Made by a program: the position numbers and the translations under genes
The notes under the pieces: generated by a model
Seen by the model: only the letters and a program-made list of their open reading frames with translations
Databases searched by the model: none
What the model was told of the DNA's origin: nothing
Part shown: positions 15,986 through 22,141 of the stretch, piece by piece
Layout of the letters: the number at the start of each line of letters is the position of its first letter
How positions within the stretch are numbered: the stretch's first letter is position 1
NCBI GenBank assembly: GCA_903893925.1
Contig: CAITOC010000038.1
Coordinates: 1 to 33,591, forward strand
Direction of reading: 5' to 3'
Length of the DNA stretch: 33,591 bases
Source of the DNA: Candidatus Moraniibacteriota bacterium
Lineage (GTDB): Bacteria > Patescibacteriota > Minisyncoccia > Moranbacterales > UBA1568

Positions 15986-15994
15986 AGTATAACA
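15986..15994 (-). promoter_or_regulatory. Extended -10 promoter for the AAA+ gene
   Basis: On the minus strand CCATGTTATACTGA contains TGTTATACT. No good -35 is at the usual distance. The leader would be about 17 nt. It lies just after the palindrome at 16011-16052. Confidence 0.55.
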
Positions 15995-16010
15995 TGGAAA
16001 AAGACTCAAC

Positions 16011-16052
16011 GGGAGTTCGCCCCGCTCTTCGCGAAGGGCTGGGCGAACTCCC
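16011..16052 (-). terminator. 42-bp palindrome, likely terminator of the parAB transcript
   Basis: Two 21-bp arms, outer 12 bp GGGAGTTCGCCC perfect and only 2 mismatches over the full arm (inner part CTTCG/CGAAG). On the minus strand GTTGAGTCTTTTT follows, so termination is plausible though the T run starts about 8 nt after the stem. It separates the par genes from the DGR module. Confidence 0.6.
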
Positions 16053-16089
16053 CTGGTGGCGATAGACAACACATCAAGTTTTTTCGGTA

Positions 16090-16425
16090 TTACTTCCCTT
16101 GTCGGGCAGCCGTCGCGAAAGCTAAGAAATATGATTGCCACAATTCAGGGGTGGAGCCGTATTCATTGTCACCAAAAAAAGAATCGACGAACACTTCGCG
16201 CGCTCGTGCGATCTCGCGCAGGCGTTCACGGTTTTTCGCATCGGAAAGGGAAAAATCAAACAGTTCCAAAGCCCGGCACGCCGCGTCGTTCGCCCGTTCC
16301 TCACGATTCTTTCCCCGCCACGAGAATGCACGGCCGACTTCACTGCCGATATTGGCCATCTGCGAAACGAGTGGGAGTACTTCCCATCCGCCGTTCGCCA
16401 AACCCGCATGGAAGATATCGCTCAT
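16090..16425 (-). CDS. Conserved small protein of unknown function, par-linked
   Basis: 111 residues, MSDIFHAGLANGGWEVL to ATAARQGK. It starts 9 bp after the parB stop on the same strand, so it is probably co-transcribed with parAB. The sequence is helical and charged, and residues 80-100 hold a compact FFGDNEYGST ... ELWQSYF motif. From memory, similar small proteins with DNEYGST-W-YF signatures are common in Candidate Phyla Radiation genomes, but no function is known to me. No signal peptide or membrane helix. Its codon pattern and operon position support it as a real gene. Confidence 0.7.
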   Translation of the reverse strand: MSDIFHAGLANGGWEVLPLVSQMANIGSEVGRAFSWRGKNREERANDAACRALELFDFSLSDAKNRERLREIARAREVFVDSFFGDNEYGSTPELWQSYFLAFATAARQGK

Positions 16426-16434
16426 ACGACCAGA

Positions 16435-17457
16435 TCAATTCGTCGGCAGGATTTTCGAGACAATCTGGTCGAGTTCCTCGTCGGAATAGTATTCCACGAC
16501 GATACGACCTCCTCTTCCGACCGGTTTTACCGCGACCTTGGTCCCAAGGAGGGAAGATAGTCGTTCCGCCTTCTCGACGATACCCGCAGGAAGCGACGAG
16601 ACGTGACGGATATGGGTACGAACCTGGGTTTCCCGAGCTTTTGACTCGGCCTCGCGGACGGTCATACCGGTCTTCATGATGAGTTCAAAAAGCGCGCGCT
16701 GTTTTTCGGGATTCAGAAGCGAAAGAAGCGCTCGTGCATGTCCTTCCGAAATCTTCCCATCCGAAACGGCACGTTGTATTTCCACCGGCAAGGTCAAGAG
16801 CCGGACCGTATTGGCCACAGCGCTCCGGCTTTTCCCCATCTTCTTGGCGACCTCTTCTTGTATCAGCCCGAATTCGTCCATAAGTCTGGCATACGCCCTC
16901 GCCTCCTCGACCGGATTGAGGTCGTGCCGCTGGACGTTCTCGATGATGGCCAGTTCAAGCTTCTGCCGTTCGTCTGCGTCTCGGACGATGACCGGTATAT
17001 CGGGAAGTCCGGCGAGTCTCGAGGCCTGCAGACGGCGCTCCCCGGCGATCAATTCATACTTCCCTCCCGAAAGCGGGGAGACGACGATCGGTTGAAGTAT
17101 GCCGTGCTCCCGGACGGATTCGGCGAGCTCGTGAAGTTTCTCCTCGTCGAACCGGAGTCTCGGCTGATGCGGATTCGGGACGATATCGCCGACCGACACG
17201 CGGAGGATCGAAGTCTCGTCAGACGGATTCGATTGGATGGGTGCTTTTTTCGAAGACGGTTCAGGATCGGTATGCCGCGCGGAAACGGGAATCGCCGGCG
17301 CCGAAAACGATTCCGGGGCGGTGCGGTCCGTCGACAAATCCACGCCCTGTGCAGCCATGGTCCGAAGCACCATGTCCTGAAACGGCGATTCCTGTTCGTC
17401 TTTTTTCGGCGGGATAAGGGATGAAAGTCCCCGACCGAGCCCGTGTTGCTGTGCCAT
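16435..17457 (-). CDS. parB: Chromosome partitioning protein ParB
   Basis: 340 residues. After a variable 80-residue N-terminus that begins with the ParA-stimulating type segment (GLGRGLSSLIP, 6-16), the ParB/Srx CTP-binding domain shows NPHQPR (95-100), GERR (139-142) and ENVQRHDLNP (173-182). The helix-turn-helix follows (EVAKKMGKSRSAVANTVRLL, 202-221), then a C-terminal dimer region. ParB clamps DNA at parS and works with ParA to segregate the chromosome origin. It lies downstream of parA across a repeat-filled 153-bp gap. I did not find a canonical parS palindrome in the window. Confidence 0.96.
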   Translation of the reverse strand: MAQQHGLGRGLSSLIPPKKDEQESPFQDMVLRTMAAQGVDLSTDRTAPESFSAPAIPVSARHTDPEPSSKKAPIQSNPSDETSILRVSVGDIVPNPHQPRLRFDEEKLHELAESVREHGILQPIVVSPLSGGKYELIAGERRLQASRLAGLPDIPVIVRDADERQKLELAIIENVQRHDLNPVEEARAYARLMDEFGLIQEEVAKKMGKSRSAVANTVRLLTLPVEIQRAVSDGKISEGHARALLSLLNPEKQRALFELIMKTGMTVREAESKARETQVRTHIRHVSSLPAGIVEKAERLSSLLGTKVAVKPVGRGGRIVVEYYSDEELDQIVSKILPTN

Positions 17458-17461
17458 ATAA

Positions 17462-17610
17462 CCGATGAATCAGGAATACAGAATTATGAATCAAGCTTTT
17501 TACACACTGTCCATGATGAGCCTCATTCTCCATTCTCTATTCATTCTTCTTTATTCTTACTTTTTTATCCCTCATGCCTTATTCATTATTCTTACTTCAT
17601 TATTCCTTAT
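17462..17610. repeat. A/T-rich GAAT-type degenerate repeats between parA and parB
   Basis: The parB side carries GAATCA/GAATTA/GAATCA units (17466-17493). The parA side carries their complement (ATTCAT, TTATTC, 17535-17610). The same inverted layout as the heptamer arrays is seen with a different unit. Related A/T-rich units occur at 33360-33420 and, in leuS, at 26668-26699. No gene is seen in this gap. Confidence 0.6.
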
Positions 17611-18384
17611 TCACGCTTCCGGACCCTCCTTCGCCACGATCTCACGAGCGATGGCCCGATACGCTCGGGCGCCCTTGGAAAGCGCATCAAAATCGAGTAT
17701 CGACTTGCCATAGCTCGGCGCCTCGGCGAGCCGGACAGATCGCGGGACGACCATATCGAATACCGGACCAGGGAAATGTGCCCGTACTTCGTTTACCACC
17801 TGCTGGGCAAGCCGATTTCGTCGGTCAAACAGGGTCAGCACGGCACCCATGATCTTGAGGTTCGGCTGAAGTCGCTCGCGGACGAGCTCGATGGTTCCAA
17901 GCAGTTGCGAGAGTCCCTCGAGCGCATAGTATTCGGTCTGCACGGGGATGACCACCTCGTCGCTTGCGACCAGTCCGTTCACGGTCAACAATCCGAGGCT
18001 CGGCGGACTGTCGATGAGGATGTAATCATAGAAAGGTCGCAACTGTCGCAAAACGGAATAGAGACGGAATTCCCGGGCGTCGATATGAACCATCTCGATT
18101 TCCGCGCCGGCAAGGTCCTGTGCGGCCGGGATGATGTGCAGATTCGGTGTCGTCGTCGAAAGGACGATGTCTTTGGCAGAAGCCGTGCCGATCATGGCAT
18201 GATACAGGTTCTTCTCGAGGCCACGCGGATCGATGCCGAGGCCTGATGAGGCGTTCCCTTGCGGGTCGAGGTCCACCAACAATACGCGCTTGCCGAAATC
18301 AGCGAGGTAGCGTGCGACATTGATGGTGGTCGTGGTCTTGCCGACCCCGCCCTTCTGGTTTACGAATGCGACGATCTTGGACAT
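17611..18384 (-). CDS. parA: Chromosome partitioning ATPase ParA/Soj
   Basis: 257 residues from ATG at 18382-18384 (MSKIVAFVNQKGGVGKTTTT); upstream in-frame ATGs are outside the family N-terminus. The deviant Walker A KGGVGKTT is at 10-17, with the signature Lys, and Walker B-type LIDSPPSLG is in mid-protein. It is a dimerising ATPase that binds nucleoid DNA and moves ParB-parS complexes. It is encoded first, with parB and the 111-residue protein downstream. A good sigma-70 promoter lies at 18500-18528, giving a leader of about 110 nt that contains two opposed heptamer arrays able to pair. Confidence 0.96.
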   Translation of the reverse strand: MSKIVAFVNQKGGVGKTTTTINVARYLADFGKRVLLVDLDPQGNASSGLGIDPRGLEKNLYHAMIGTASAKDIVLSTTTPNLHIIPAAQDLAGAEIEMVHIDAREFRLYSVLRQLRPFYDYILIDSPPSLGLLTVNGLVASDEVVIPVQTEYYALEGLSQLLGTIELVRERLQPNLKIMGAVLTLFDRRNRLAQQVVNEVRAHFPGPVFDMVVPRSVRLAEAPSYGKSILDFDALSKGARAYRAIAREIVAKEGPEA

Positions 18385-18396
18385 AGTAGAAGCGAA

Positions 18397-18491
18397 CTTA
18401 CGACTCACAACAGACAACTGACAACCGACGACCCGACCACTCCTGACGACTTTCCCCTCCCCGTTGTAAGTTGTCCGTTGTCAGTTGCTGG
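18397..18491. repeat. Opposed heptamer arrays in the parA leader
   Basis: Five units of the CTGACAA type lie at 18397-18431 and four of the TTGTCAG type at 18464-18491, separated by 32 bp. The arrays are inverted relative to each other and could fold into a hairpin in the parA 5' leader. Confidence 0.75.
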
Positions 18492-18499
18492 TCTCTCCT

Positions 18500-18528
18500 A
18501 TTATATTCCATTGACACTATCTTTTCAA
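18500..18528 (-). promoter_or_regulatory. Sigma-70 promoter for parA
   Basis: On the minus strand TTGAAA (18523-18528), a 17-bp spacer and a perfect TATAAT (18500-18505). It overlaps the divergent tRNA promoter. Confidence 0.75.
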
Positions 18529-18539
18529 TCGCCTATCGT
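18511..18539 (+). promoter_or_regulatory. Promoter for tRNA-Leu
   Basis: A perfect TTGACA (18511-18516), 17-bp spacer and TATCGT (18534-18539). The predicted start near 18546 is about 30 nt before the mature tRNA. It shares DNA with the parA promoter on the other strand. Confidence 0.6.
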
Positions 18540-18576
18540 GGACAATATGAGAGTTGGAAGAAATCTCTCAAACAAA

Positions 18577-18663
18577 GGGCGGATGGCGGAACTGGCAGAC
18601 GCGCTGGACTCAAAATCCAGTGATGGCAACATCGTGAGGGTTCGACCCCCTCTCCGCCCACCA
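18577..18663 (+). tRNA. tRNA-Leu (anticodon CAA)
   Basis: The acceptor stem GGGCGGA (18577-18583) pairs with TCCGCCC (18653-18659), followed by discriminator A and an encoded CCA. The anticodon stem CTGGA/TCCAG encloses loop CTCAAAA, anticodon CAA (18611-18613), reading UUG. A long variable arm (GATGGCAACATC) marks a class II tRNA, and the T loop is GGTTCGACC. Its own promoter is upstream and a terminator follows 5 nt after the CCA. Confidence 0.97.
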
Positions 18664-18668
18664 AACGG

Positions 18669-18696
18669 AAAACGGCACTCTTTCGTGTCGTTTTTT
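18669..18696 (+). terminator. Rho-independent terminator after tRNA-Leu
   Basis: The stem AAAACGGCAC/GTGTCGTTTT with one G-T pair and loop TCTTTC leads straight into a run of six T. Confidence 0.8.
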
Positions 18697-18739
18697 CGTA
18701 TCATACCATTTCCAAAAATTTGATTCCCAATTCAAGTCG

Positions 18740-18860
18740 TCTTTGCGAGCCCGTACTCGGGCAGCCTGCCCCGCGAATGCCGGGGTAGCAATCCAGTCCA
18801 GTCGCTCGCGAGCGACAGGACCAGTATTATAGACTCGGCCCTGGACCACCACGTCCCGCC
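18740..18860. repeat. Dispersed CTTTGCGAG...GCAATCCA repeat
   Basis: GTCTTTGCGAGCCCG followed by hairpin-forming CCCCGCGAATGCCGGGG and GCAATCCAGTCC, then a TCGCTCGCGAGCGA palindrome. Shorter relatives are at 20992-21027 (CTTTGCGAGGACG then GCAATCCA) and, inverted, at 33481-33515. It occupies most of the 331-bp gap between the tRNA and the next gene; no reading frame is supported in it. Confidence 0.6.
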
Positions 18861-18918
18861 CTTCGCGATGAGCGGGGCTCGCGGAGACAGAGGAATAGGC
18901 TTTTTAGAAGTGGTATTA

Positions 18919-18948
18919 TTGACACGCTGCGGGATTCCACCGTATCAT
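18919..18948 (+). promoter_or_regulatory. Promoter for the plus-strand gene pair at 18995
   Basis: A perfect TTGACA (18919-18924), 18-bp spacer and TATCAT (18943-18948, 5/6). A GAAGGGG Shine-Dalgarno-like site stands before the ATG at 18995. Confidence 0.6.
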
Positions 18949-18994
18949 CATATCACTCGACCTTTACCAACCTAATAAACGAAGGGGTATACCC

Positions 18995-19234
18995 ATGCAA
19001 TATGGCTTAAACAGTACTCTCGGACCAGAAACCACGGATAGCATGATCGGTGAAATCAGATCATTCTCTGGATCCCTCACTCAGTCGGAACAAGACGGTA
19101 TCTTGAATGTATATGAGAGACTCTCTGAGAAATTTTTGGAACACGCAGATACATACGCTTGCCTACTTGCGGAATATACGCCGGGAACAACCCTCTCGCT
19201 TTTCGGGCCTTCCGAAGCATCCGACTCGGGGTAA
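18995..19234 (+). CDS. Hypothetical protein, possibly the N-terminal part of a frameshifted gene
   Basis: 79 residues, MQYGLNSTLGPETTD to SEASDSG. It has its own promoter and a GAAGGGG ribosome site about 10 nt before the ATG, one of the few clear ones here. No domain is recognised. Residues 20-60 look helical (LTQSEQDGILNVYERLSEKF). Its 3' end overlaps the next frame, which continues for 500 bp without its own ribosome site. The two may therefore be one gene split by a real or sequencing frameshift around 19160-19234. It is one of only two protein-coding loci on the plus strand. Confidence 0.55.
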   Translation: MQYGLNSTLGPETTDSMIGEIRSFSGSLTQSEQDGILNVYERLSEKFLEHADTYACLLAEYTPGTTLSLFGPSEASDSG

Positions 19235-19746
19235 ACGAGGCGACCGGCAAGATGAGATGGATCGATACAGGGACGACTTTCCGTACGGGTTCAGCATTCG
19301 TACGGGCGCTTCCTGATAATCGGATACACGACTGTCTGTTTTCCTTGTGGATAACCGGCGAACCGCTTTCCTGCGAAATCGTTACGGCCGACAGGGGTTG
19401 GAGGAAGACATTTCGTTTCGGACCACCGATACAACCGGATTACAAAGAGTATCTGTTCCGATACCTCCTCAAAGAGGCACGAGGGTCCGACCACGATTTC
19501 CGATTCACATGGTTGATCGGATTCAAGGAAATATTCGATTATTTCGATCGCCACCGGGAGCTCCTCAAACACAGGCTTCTCGTACCGATTATCAAAGACG
19601 CCTTCGGGGATGATTTTTATTTCGAAGAAAAGAAGGGGATCGAACCCGGACATGCAAGAATGCTGTTCGGCTATGCAAAGATTCCGGATTCCGTACGGAC
19701 CGAGATCGAACGAGTCACCAAATGTAGATTCTTGTCCGGCAGATGA
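19159..19746 (+). CDS. Hypothetical protein overlapping the preceding frame
   Basis: 195 residues from the first ATG, or 164 from the ATG at 19252 (MRWIDTGTTFRTGSAF). No family is recognised. The composition is that of a soluble protein with aromatic, charged segments (FDYFDRHRELLKHRLLVPII; DDFYFEEKKGIEPGHARMLF). It lies in a different frame from the 79-residue gene before it and overlaps it by 76 bp, with no separate promoter or ribosome site seen. A clean terminator follows 18 bp after the stop. Either a second gene of an operon or the C-terminal part of a frameshifted gene. Confidence 0.5.
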   Translation: MPTCGIYAGNNPLAFRAFRSIRLGVNEATGKMRWIDTGTTFRTGSAFVRALPDNRIHDCLFSLWITGEPLSCEIVTADRGWRKTFRFGPPIQPDYKEYLFRYLLKEARGSDHDFRFTWLIGFKEIFDYFDRHRELLKHRLLVPIIKDAFGDDFYFEEKKGIEPGHARMLFGYAKIPDSVRTEIERVTKCRFLSGR

Positions 19747-19763
19747 CGCAAATGGTAGAATAC

Positions 19764-19800
19764 AAAAACTGACAACGAAATGCGTTGTCAGTTTTCTTTT
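19764..19800 (+). terminator. Rho-independent terminator after the plus-strand pair
   Basis: The stem AAAACTGACAACG/CGTTGTCAGTTTT (13 bp perfect) with loop AAATG is followed by CTTTTTG. Both sides have A or T runs, so it may also stop minus-strand transcription. The arms contain heptamer-family units (CTGACAA/TTGTCAG). Confidence 0.8.
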
Positions 19801-19816
19801 TGAAAAAAAATGAATC

Positions 19817-20039
19817 TTAGTATCTCTCTCAAATCTCATGTCGAACTGAAATCCGGAAATTTCGTTTGAGCGCCAACCAGAGGTTGGTCACCCTCTGGGT
19901 GAAAAACACTGAAAATCATCGAGGGCTACAATCGTAACCCGAAGATATTTGAAGGGTTTGTAGCCGAAATTTCCGGATTTCAGACGACAAACCGTATTTT
20001 TCGGCTTGTTATGGTGGTGAGATTTAAGAGAGATACTTA
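19817..20039. repeat. 223-bp nested palindromic element touching the folD stop
   Basis: Outer arms of 22 bp (19817-19838 and 20018-20039) pair with 2 mismatches. Inner arms CTGAAATCCGGAAATTTCG (19846-19864 and 19965-19983) pair perfectly over 19 bp. Inside are two hairpins: CCAGAGG/CCTCTGG (19877-19898) and GGCTACAA/TTGTAGCC (19924-19965). Together they can form a branched, junction-like structure. The right arm includes the folD stop codon. It has no coding potential and could be a mobile palindromic unit or a structured RNA. Confidence 0.75.
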
Positions 20040-20858
20040 TCCCCTTGCCAGCCTCACCGTGCGCCGCAAGAGACAGGCGACGGTCACCGGACCGACGCCG
20101 CCCGGAACAGGCGTGAGAAAGATATCGGTATCGCTCCATTCGGCAGACACATCTCCACGAACTGTCCCATCCTTCTCGGATATACCACCGTCGATGACGA
20201 CAGCGCCGGATTTGAACATACTGCGTGAAAAAAATTCCGGTTGACCGACGGCGGTCACAACGACATCGGCATTGGAAATATCTTCCGTGTGTGAACCAGC
20301 CTCGGCTGCCGGAATGATCGTCGGGACGATGCCTTCGTATTCGAAAGCCTTTTGCATGATCGAGCCGAAGATTTCCGAGTTCACAACGGCGATTCCGTTT
20401 TTTCCTGACAATTCAATCCCGCTCGATTTCGCGAGTTCCATGATCGCCTCCGGGAAAACCGGGATCGAAGTCCGATCGCCGGACAGGAAATTCTGGACGG
20501 TCTCAGGATGGAACCCGTCGGCGTCCTTCTTTGGATCGATGGCCGCAATGATCCGGTCCGTATCGAGACCGTCCGGAAGCGGGAGTTGGACGAGGATGCC
20601 GTGGATCGCCTCGTCGGCATTCAGTGATTCGATTGCACGAATGATTTCTTCTTCCGTCGCGGTCATCGGCAACACTTCTTTCCTGAACACGAATCCGAGA
20701 TCGGCGGCACGACGTTCCTTGATACCGACATAAATTCGCGATGCGGGGTCGTCACCCACGAGCACTACGCCGAATCCCGGACGGATTGAAAGGCTCGACG
20801 TGATAGCTATCGCCTCATCGAAAATCCTCTTCGCGACTAGTGCTCCTGATATGATCAT
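20037..20858 (-). CDS. folD: FolD: methylenetetrahydrofolate dehydrogenase/cyclohydrolase
   Basis: 273 residues from ATG at 20856-20858 (MIISGALVAKRIFDE); an ATG six codons upstream is possible. FolD interconverts 5,10-methylene-, methenyl- and 10-formyl-tetrahydrofolate with NADP. The catalytic segment YVGIKERRAADLGF with Lys, the folate-binding VQLPLPDGLD and DADGFHPETVQNF, and the C-terminal TPVPGGVGPVT are present. The cofactor loop is unusual: where most FolD have GRSxxVGxP this protein has NSEIFGSIM, so NADP binding may differ or the dehydrogenase half may be weak. A -10 TATAAT lies at 21042-21047 upstream. The stop lies in the arm of the large palindrome. Confidence 0.92.
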   Translation of the reverse strand: MIISGALVAKRIFDEAIAITSSLSIRPGFGVVLVGDDPASRIYVGIKERRAADLGFVFRKEVLPMTATEEEIIRAIESLNADEAIHGILVQLPLPDGLDTDRIIAAIDPKKDADGFHPETVQNFLSGDRTSIPVFPEAIMELAKSSGIELSGKNGIAVVNSEIFGSIMQKAFEYEGIVPTIIPAAEAGSHTEDISNADVVVTAVGQPEFFSRSMFKSGAVVIDGGISEKDGTVRGDVSAEWSDTDIFLTPVPGGVGPVTVACLLRRTVRLARG

Positions 20859-21041
20859 AGTAAATTCTTCATTCATTCAACGCTTTTTCGTCCGATCAGA
20901 GAACAAATCCTCCCTTCGACACAGTCGTTCGCGAACGACATGCCGCGAAGACTCAGAATCCTTTTTCTAAACATCGATTGTTCTCCGTCTGTCTTTGCGA
21001 GGACGTACTCGTCCGCGGCAATCCATCCCTTTTGTTCCCCA

Positions 21042-21047
21042 TTATAC
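21042..21047 (-). promoter_or_regulatory. Perfect TATAAT upstream of folD
   Basis: On the minus strand AAGGTATAATGGGG. No good -35 is at 17 bp, where the heptamer array begins. The leader of about 180 nt would carry a CTTTGCGAGG-type repeat. Confidence 0.35.
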
Positions 21048-21056
21048 CTTGTACGT

Positions 21057-21105
21057 TGTTAGTTGTTAGTTGTTAGTTGTTAGTTGTCAGTTGTCAGTTG
21101 TCAGT
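21057..21105 (+). repeat. Heptamer array, seven perfect units
   Basis: Four TTGTTAG followed by three TTGTCAG, 49 bp without interruption, between folD and uppP and close to the uppP stop. It is the cleanest example of the family. The remainder of the 261-bp gap holds a CTTTGCGAGG...GCAATCCA repeat (20992-21027) and no gene. Confidence 0.95.
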
Positions 21106-21119
21106 TCCCCTATTCCCTG

Positions 21120-21896
21120 TTATCTGATTACCAAAAAATAAAACGCGATTGCCGCGACGATACGATAGATGCCGAATCCCGTGAACGAATGCGTCTTCAC
21201 GAACGAGAGGAATGACTTCACCGCGACGAAGGCGACGATGAATGAGACGATGAAACCGACGCCGAGCACCGGCAGATCCGCGGCGGAAAACGTCCCAGCA
21301 CTTTTCAAGAGATCATACCCGGTCGCCGCCGCCATCGTCGGCACCGCGAGCAAAAAGGAAAATTCCGTGATCGCTGTCCGGGACAATCCGAGTGCGAGTC
21401 CACCGATGATCGTCGCCCCGGCACGCGACACACCCGGAATGACCGCGATCGACTGCGCGACACCGATCAGGAATGCCTGCTTATAGGTCAGATTCGCACC
21501 AGTCAACGCCTCATCGGCAGGCTTTTGCGTCTTCAGCCACCGTTCGAACAAGATGATAATGATACCGCCGAGTAACAGTGTCGCGACGATCGTCATCGGC
21601 GATTCGAAGAGTGACTTGATAAACCGGTAGAGTACGAGTCCGACGAGCGCCGTCGGCAGGAAGGCGACCGCAAGACGTTTGAGTGTTTCCCAGTCGGTGA
21701 GAAACCGGCGGAAATACAGGACGACCACCGCCAGGATCGCGCCGAGCTGGATCACGATCTCGAACGATTTCACGAAGCTCGTCTGTGTGATGCCGAGCAC
21801 GTCGGACACGAGGATGAGATGCCCGGTCGAGGAAATCGGCAAAAACTCCGTGAGTCCTTCGACGATACCGAGGATGATGGCATGAAATATGGACAT
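21120..21896 (-). CDS. uppP: Undecaprenyl-diphosphatase UppP/BacA
   Basis: 258 residues, very hydrophobic with about eight membrane segments. It removes a phosphate from undecaprenyl diphosphate at the membrane and recycles the carrier lipid for peptidoglycan synthesis. Active-site motifs are clear: the N-terminal GIVEGLTEFLPISSTGHLIL (10-29) with Glu and Ser residues, and GVSRAGATI in the second conserved repeat. The length matches the family. It links to the murL-murD gene as part of cell-wall synthesis. Heptamer arrays lie on both sides, inverted to one another. Confidence 0.97.
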   Translation of the reverse strand: MSIFHAIILGIVEGLTEFLPISSTGHLILVSDVLGITQTSFVKSFEIVIQLGAILAVVVLYFRRFLTDWETLKRLAVAFLPTALVGLVLYRFIKSLFESPMTIVATLLLGGIIIILFERWLKTQKPADEALTGANLTYKQAFLIGVAQSIAVIPGVSRAGATIIGGLALGLSRTAITEFSFLLAVPTMAAATGYDLLKSAGTFSAADLPVLGVGFIVSFIVAFVAVKSFLSFVKTHSFTGFGIYRIVAAIAFYFLVIR

Positions 21897-22002
21897 AGTC
21901 CCTTATGACTCACAACTTATAATTGATGGCTGAGAGGCACTAACGACGTATAACTGACAACTTTCAACGGAGACTGATCAGGTCTCACGAATCCTGCTCC
22001 TC

Positions 22003-22051
22003 TGCCTGAGGGGAGCTGTCACGTCCTCATGACTGAGGGGTGGGAGGGATT
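22003..22051. repeat. TGAGGGGAGC...GACTGAGGGGTGGGAG repeat, copy A
   Basis: TGCCTGAGGGGAGCTGTC, then a hairpin, then GACTGAGGGGTGGGAG. A second copy is at 26506-26555 inside leuS. The central stems differ but both pair (minus strand GTCATG/CGTGAC here, GTCCTG/CAGGAC there). It lies in the 245-bp gap between the exonuclease gene and uppP, which otherwise holds heptamer units (21904-21970 and 22103-22123). Confidence 0.8.
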
Positions 22052-22102
22052 CCTTGCTTTGCCACTCCGTAGTTTCAGCGAAGGCGGGTTCCCTGTTATC
22101 TG

Positions 22103-22123
22103 TTGTTAGTTGTTAGTTGTTAG
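22103..22123 (+). repeat. Heptamer array, TTGTTAG x3
   Basis: Three perfect units 18 bp after the exonuclease stop, in the usual sense for a gene 3' end. Opposite-sense, degenerate units lie at the uppP start side of the gap. Confidence 0.9.
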
Positions 22124-22141
22124 TTACTCTCTTGTTATCAG

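Noticed and set aside
16435-18384. parS sites near parAB
   Set aside because: I looked for TGTTTCACGTGAAACA-like palindromes and found none.
21057-21105. Heptamer arrays as CRISPR repeats
   Set aside because: Units are contiguous 7-mers with no unique spacers and no cas genes.
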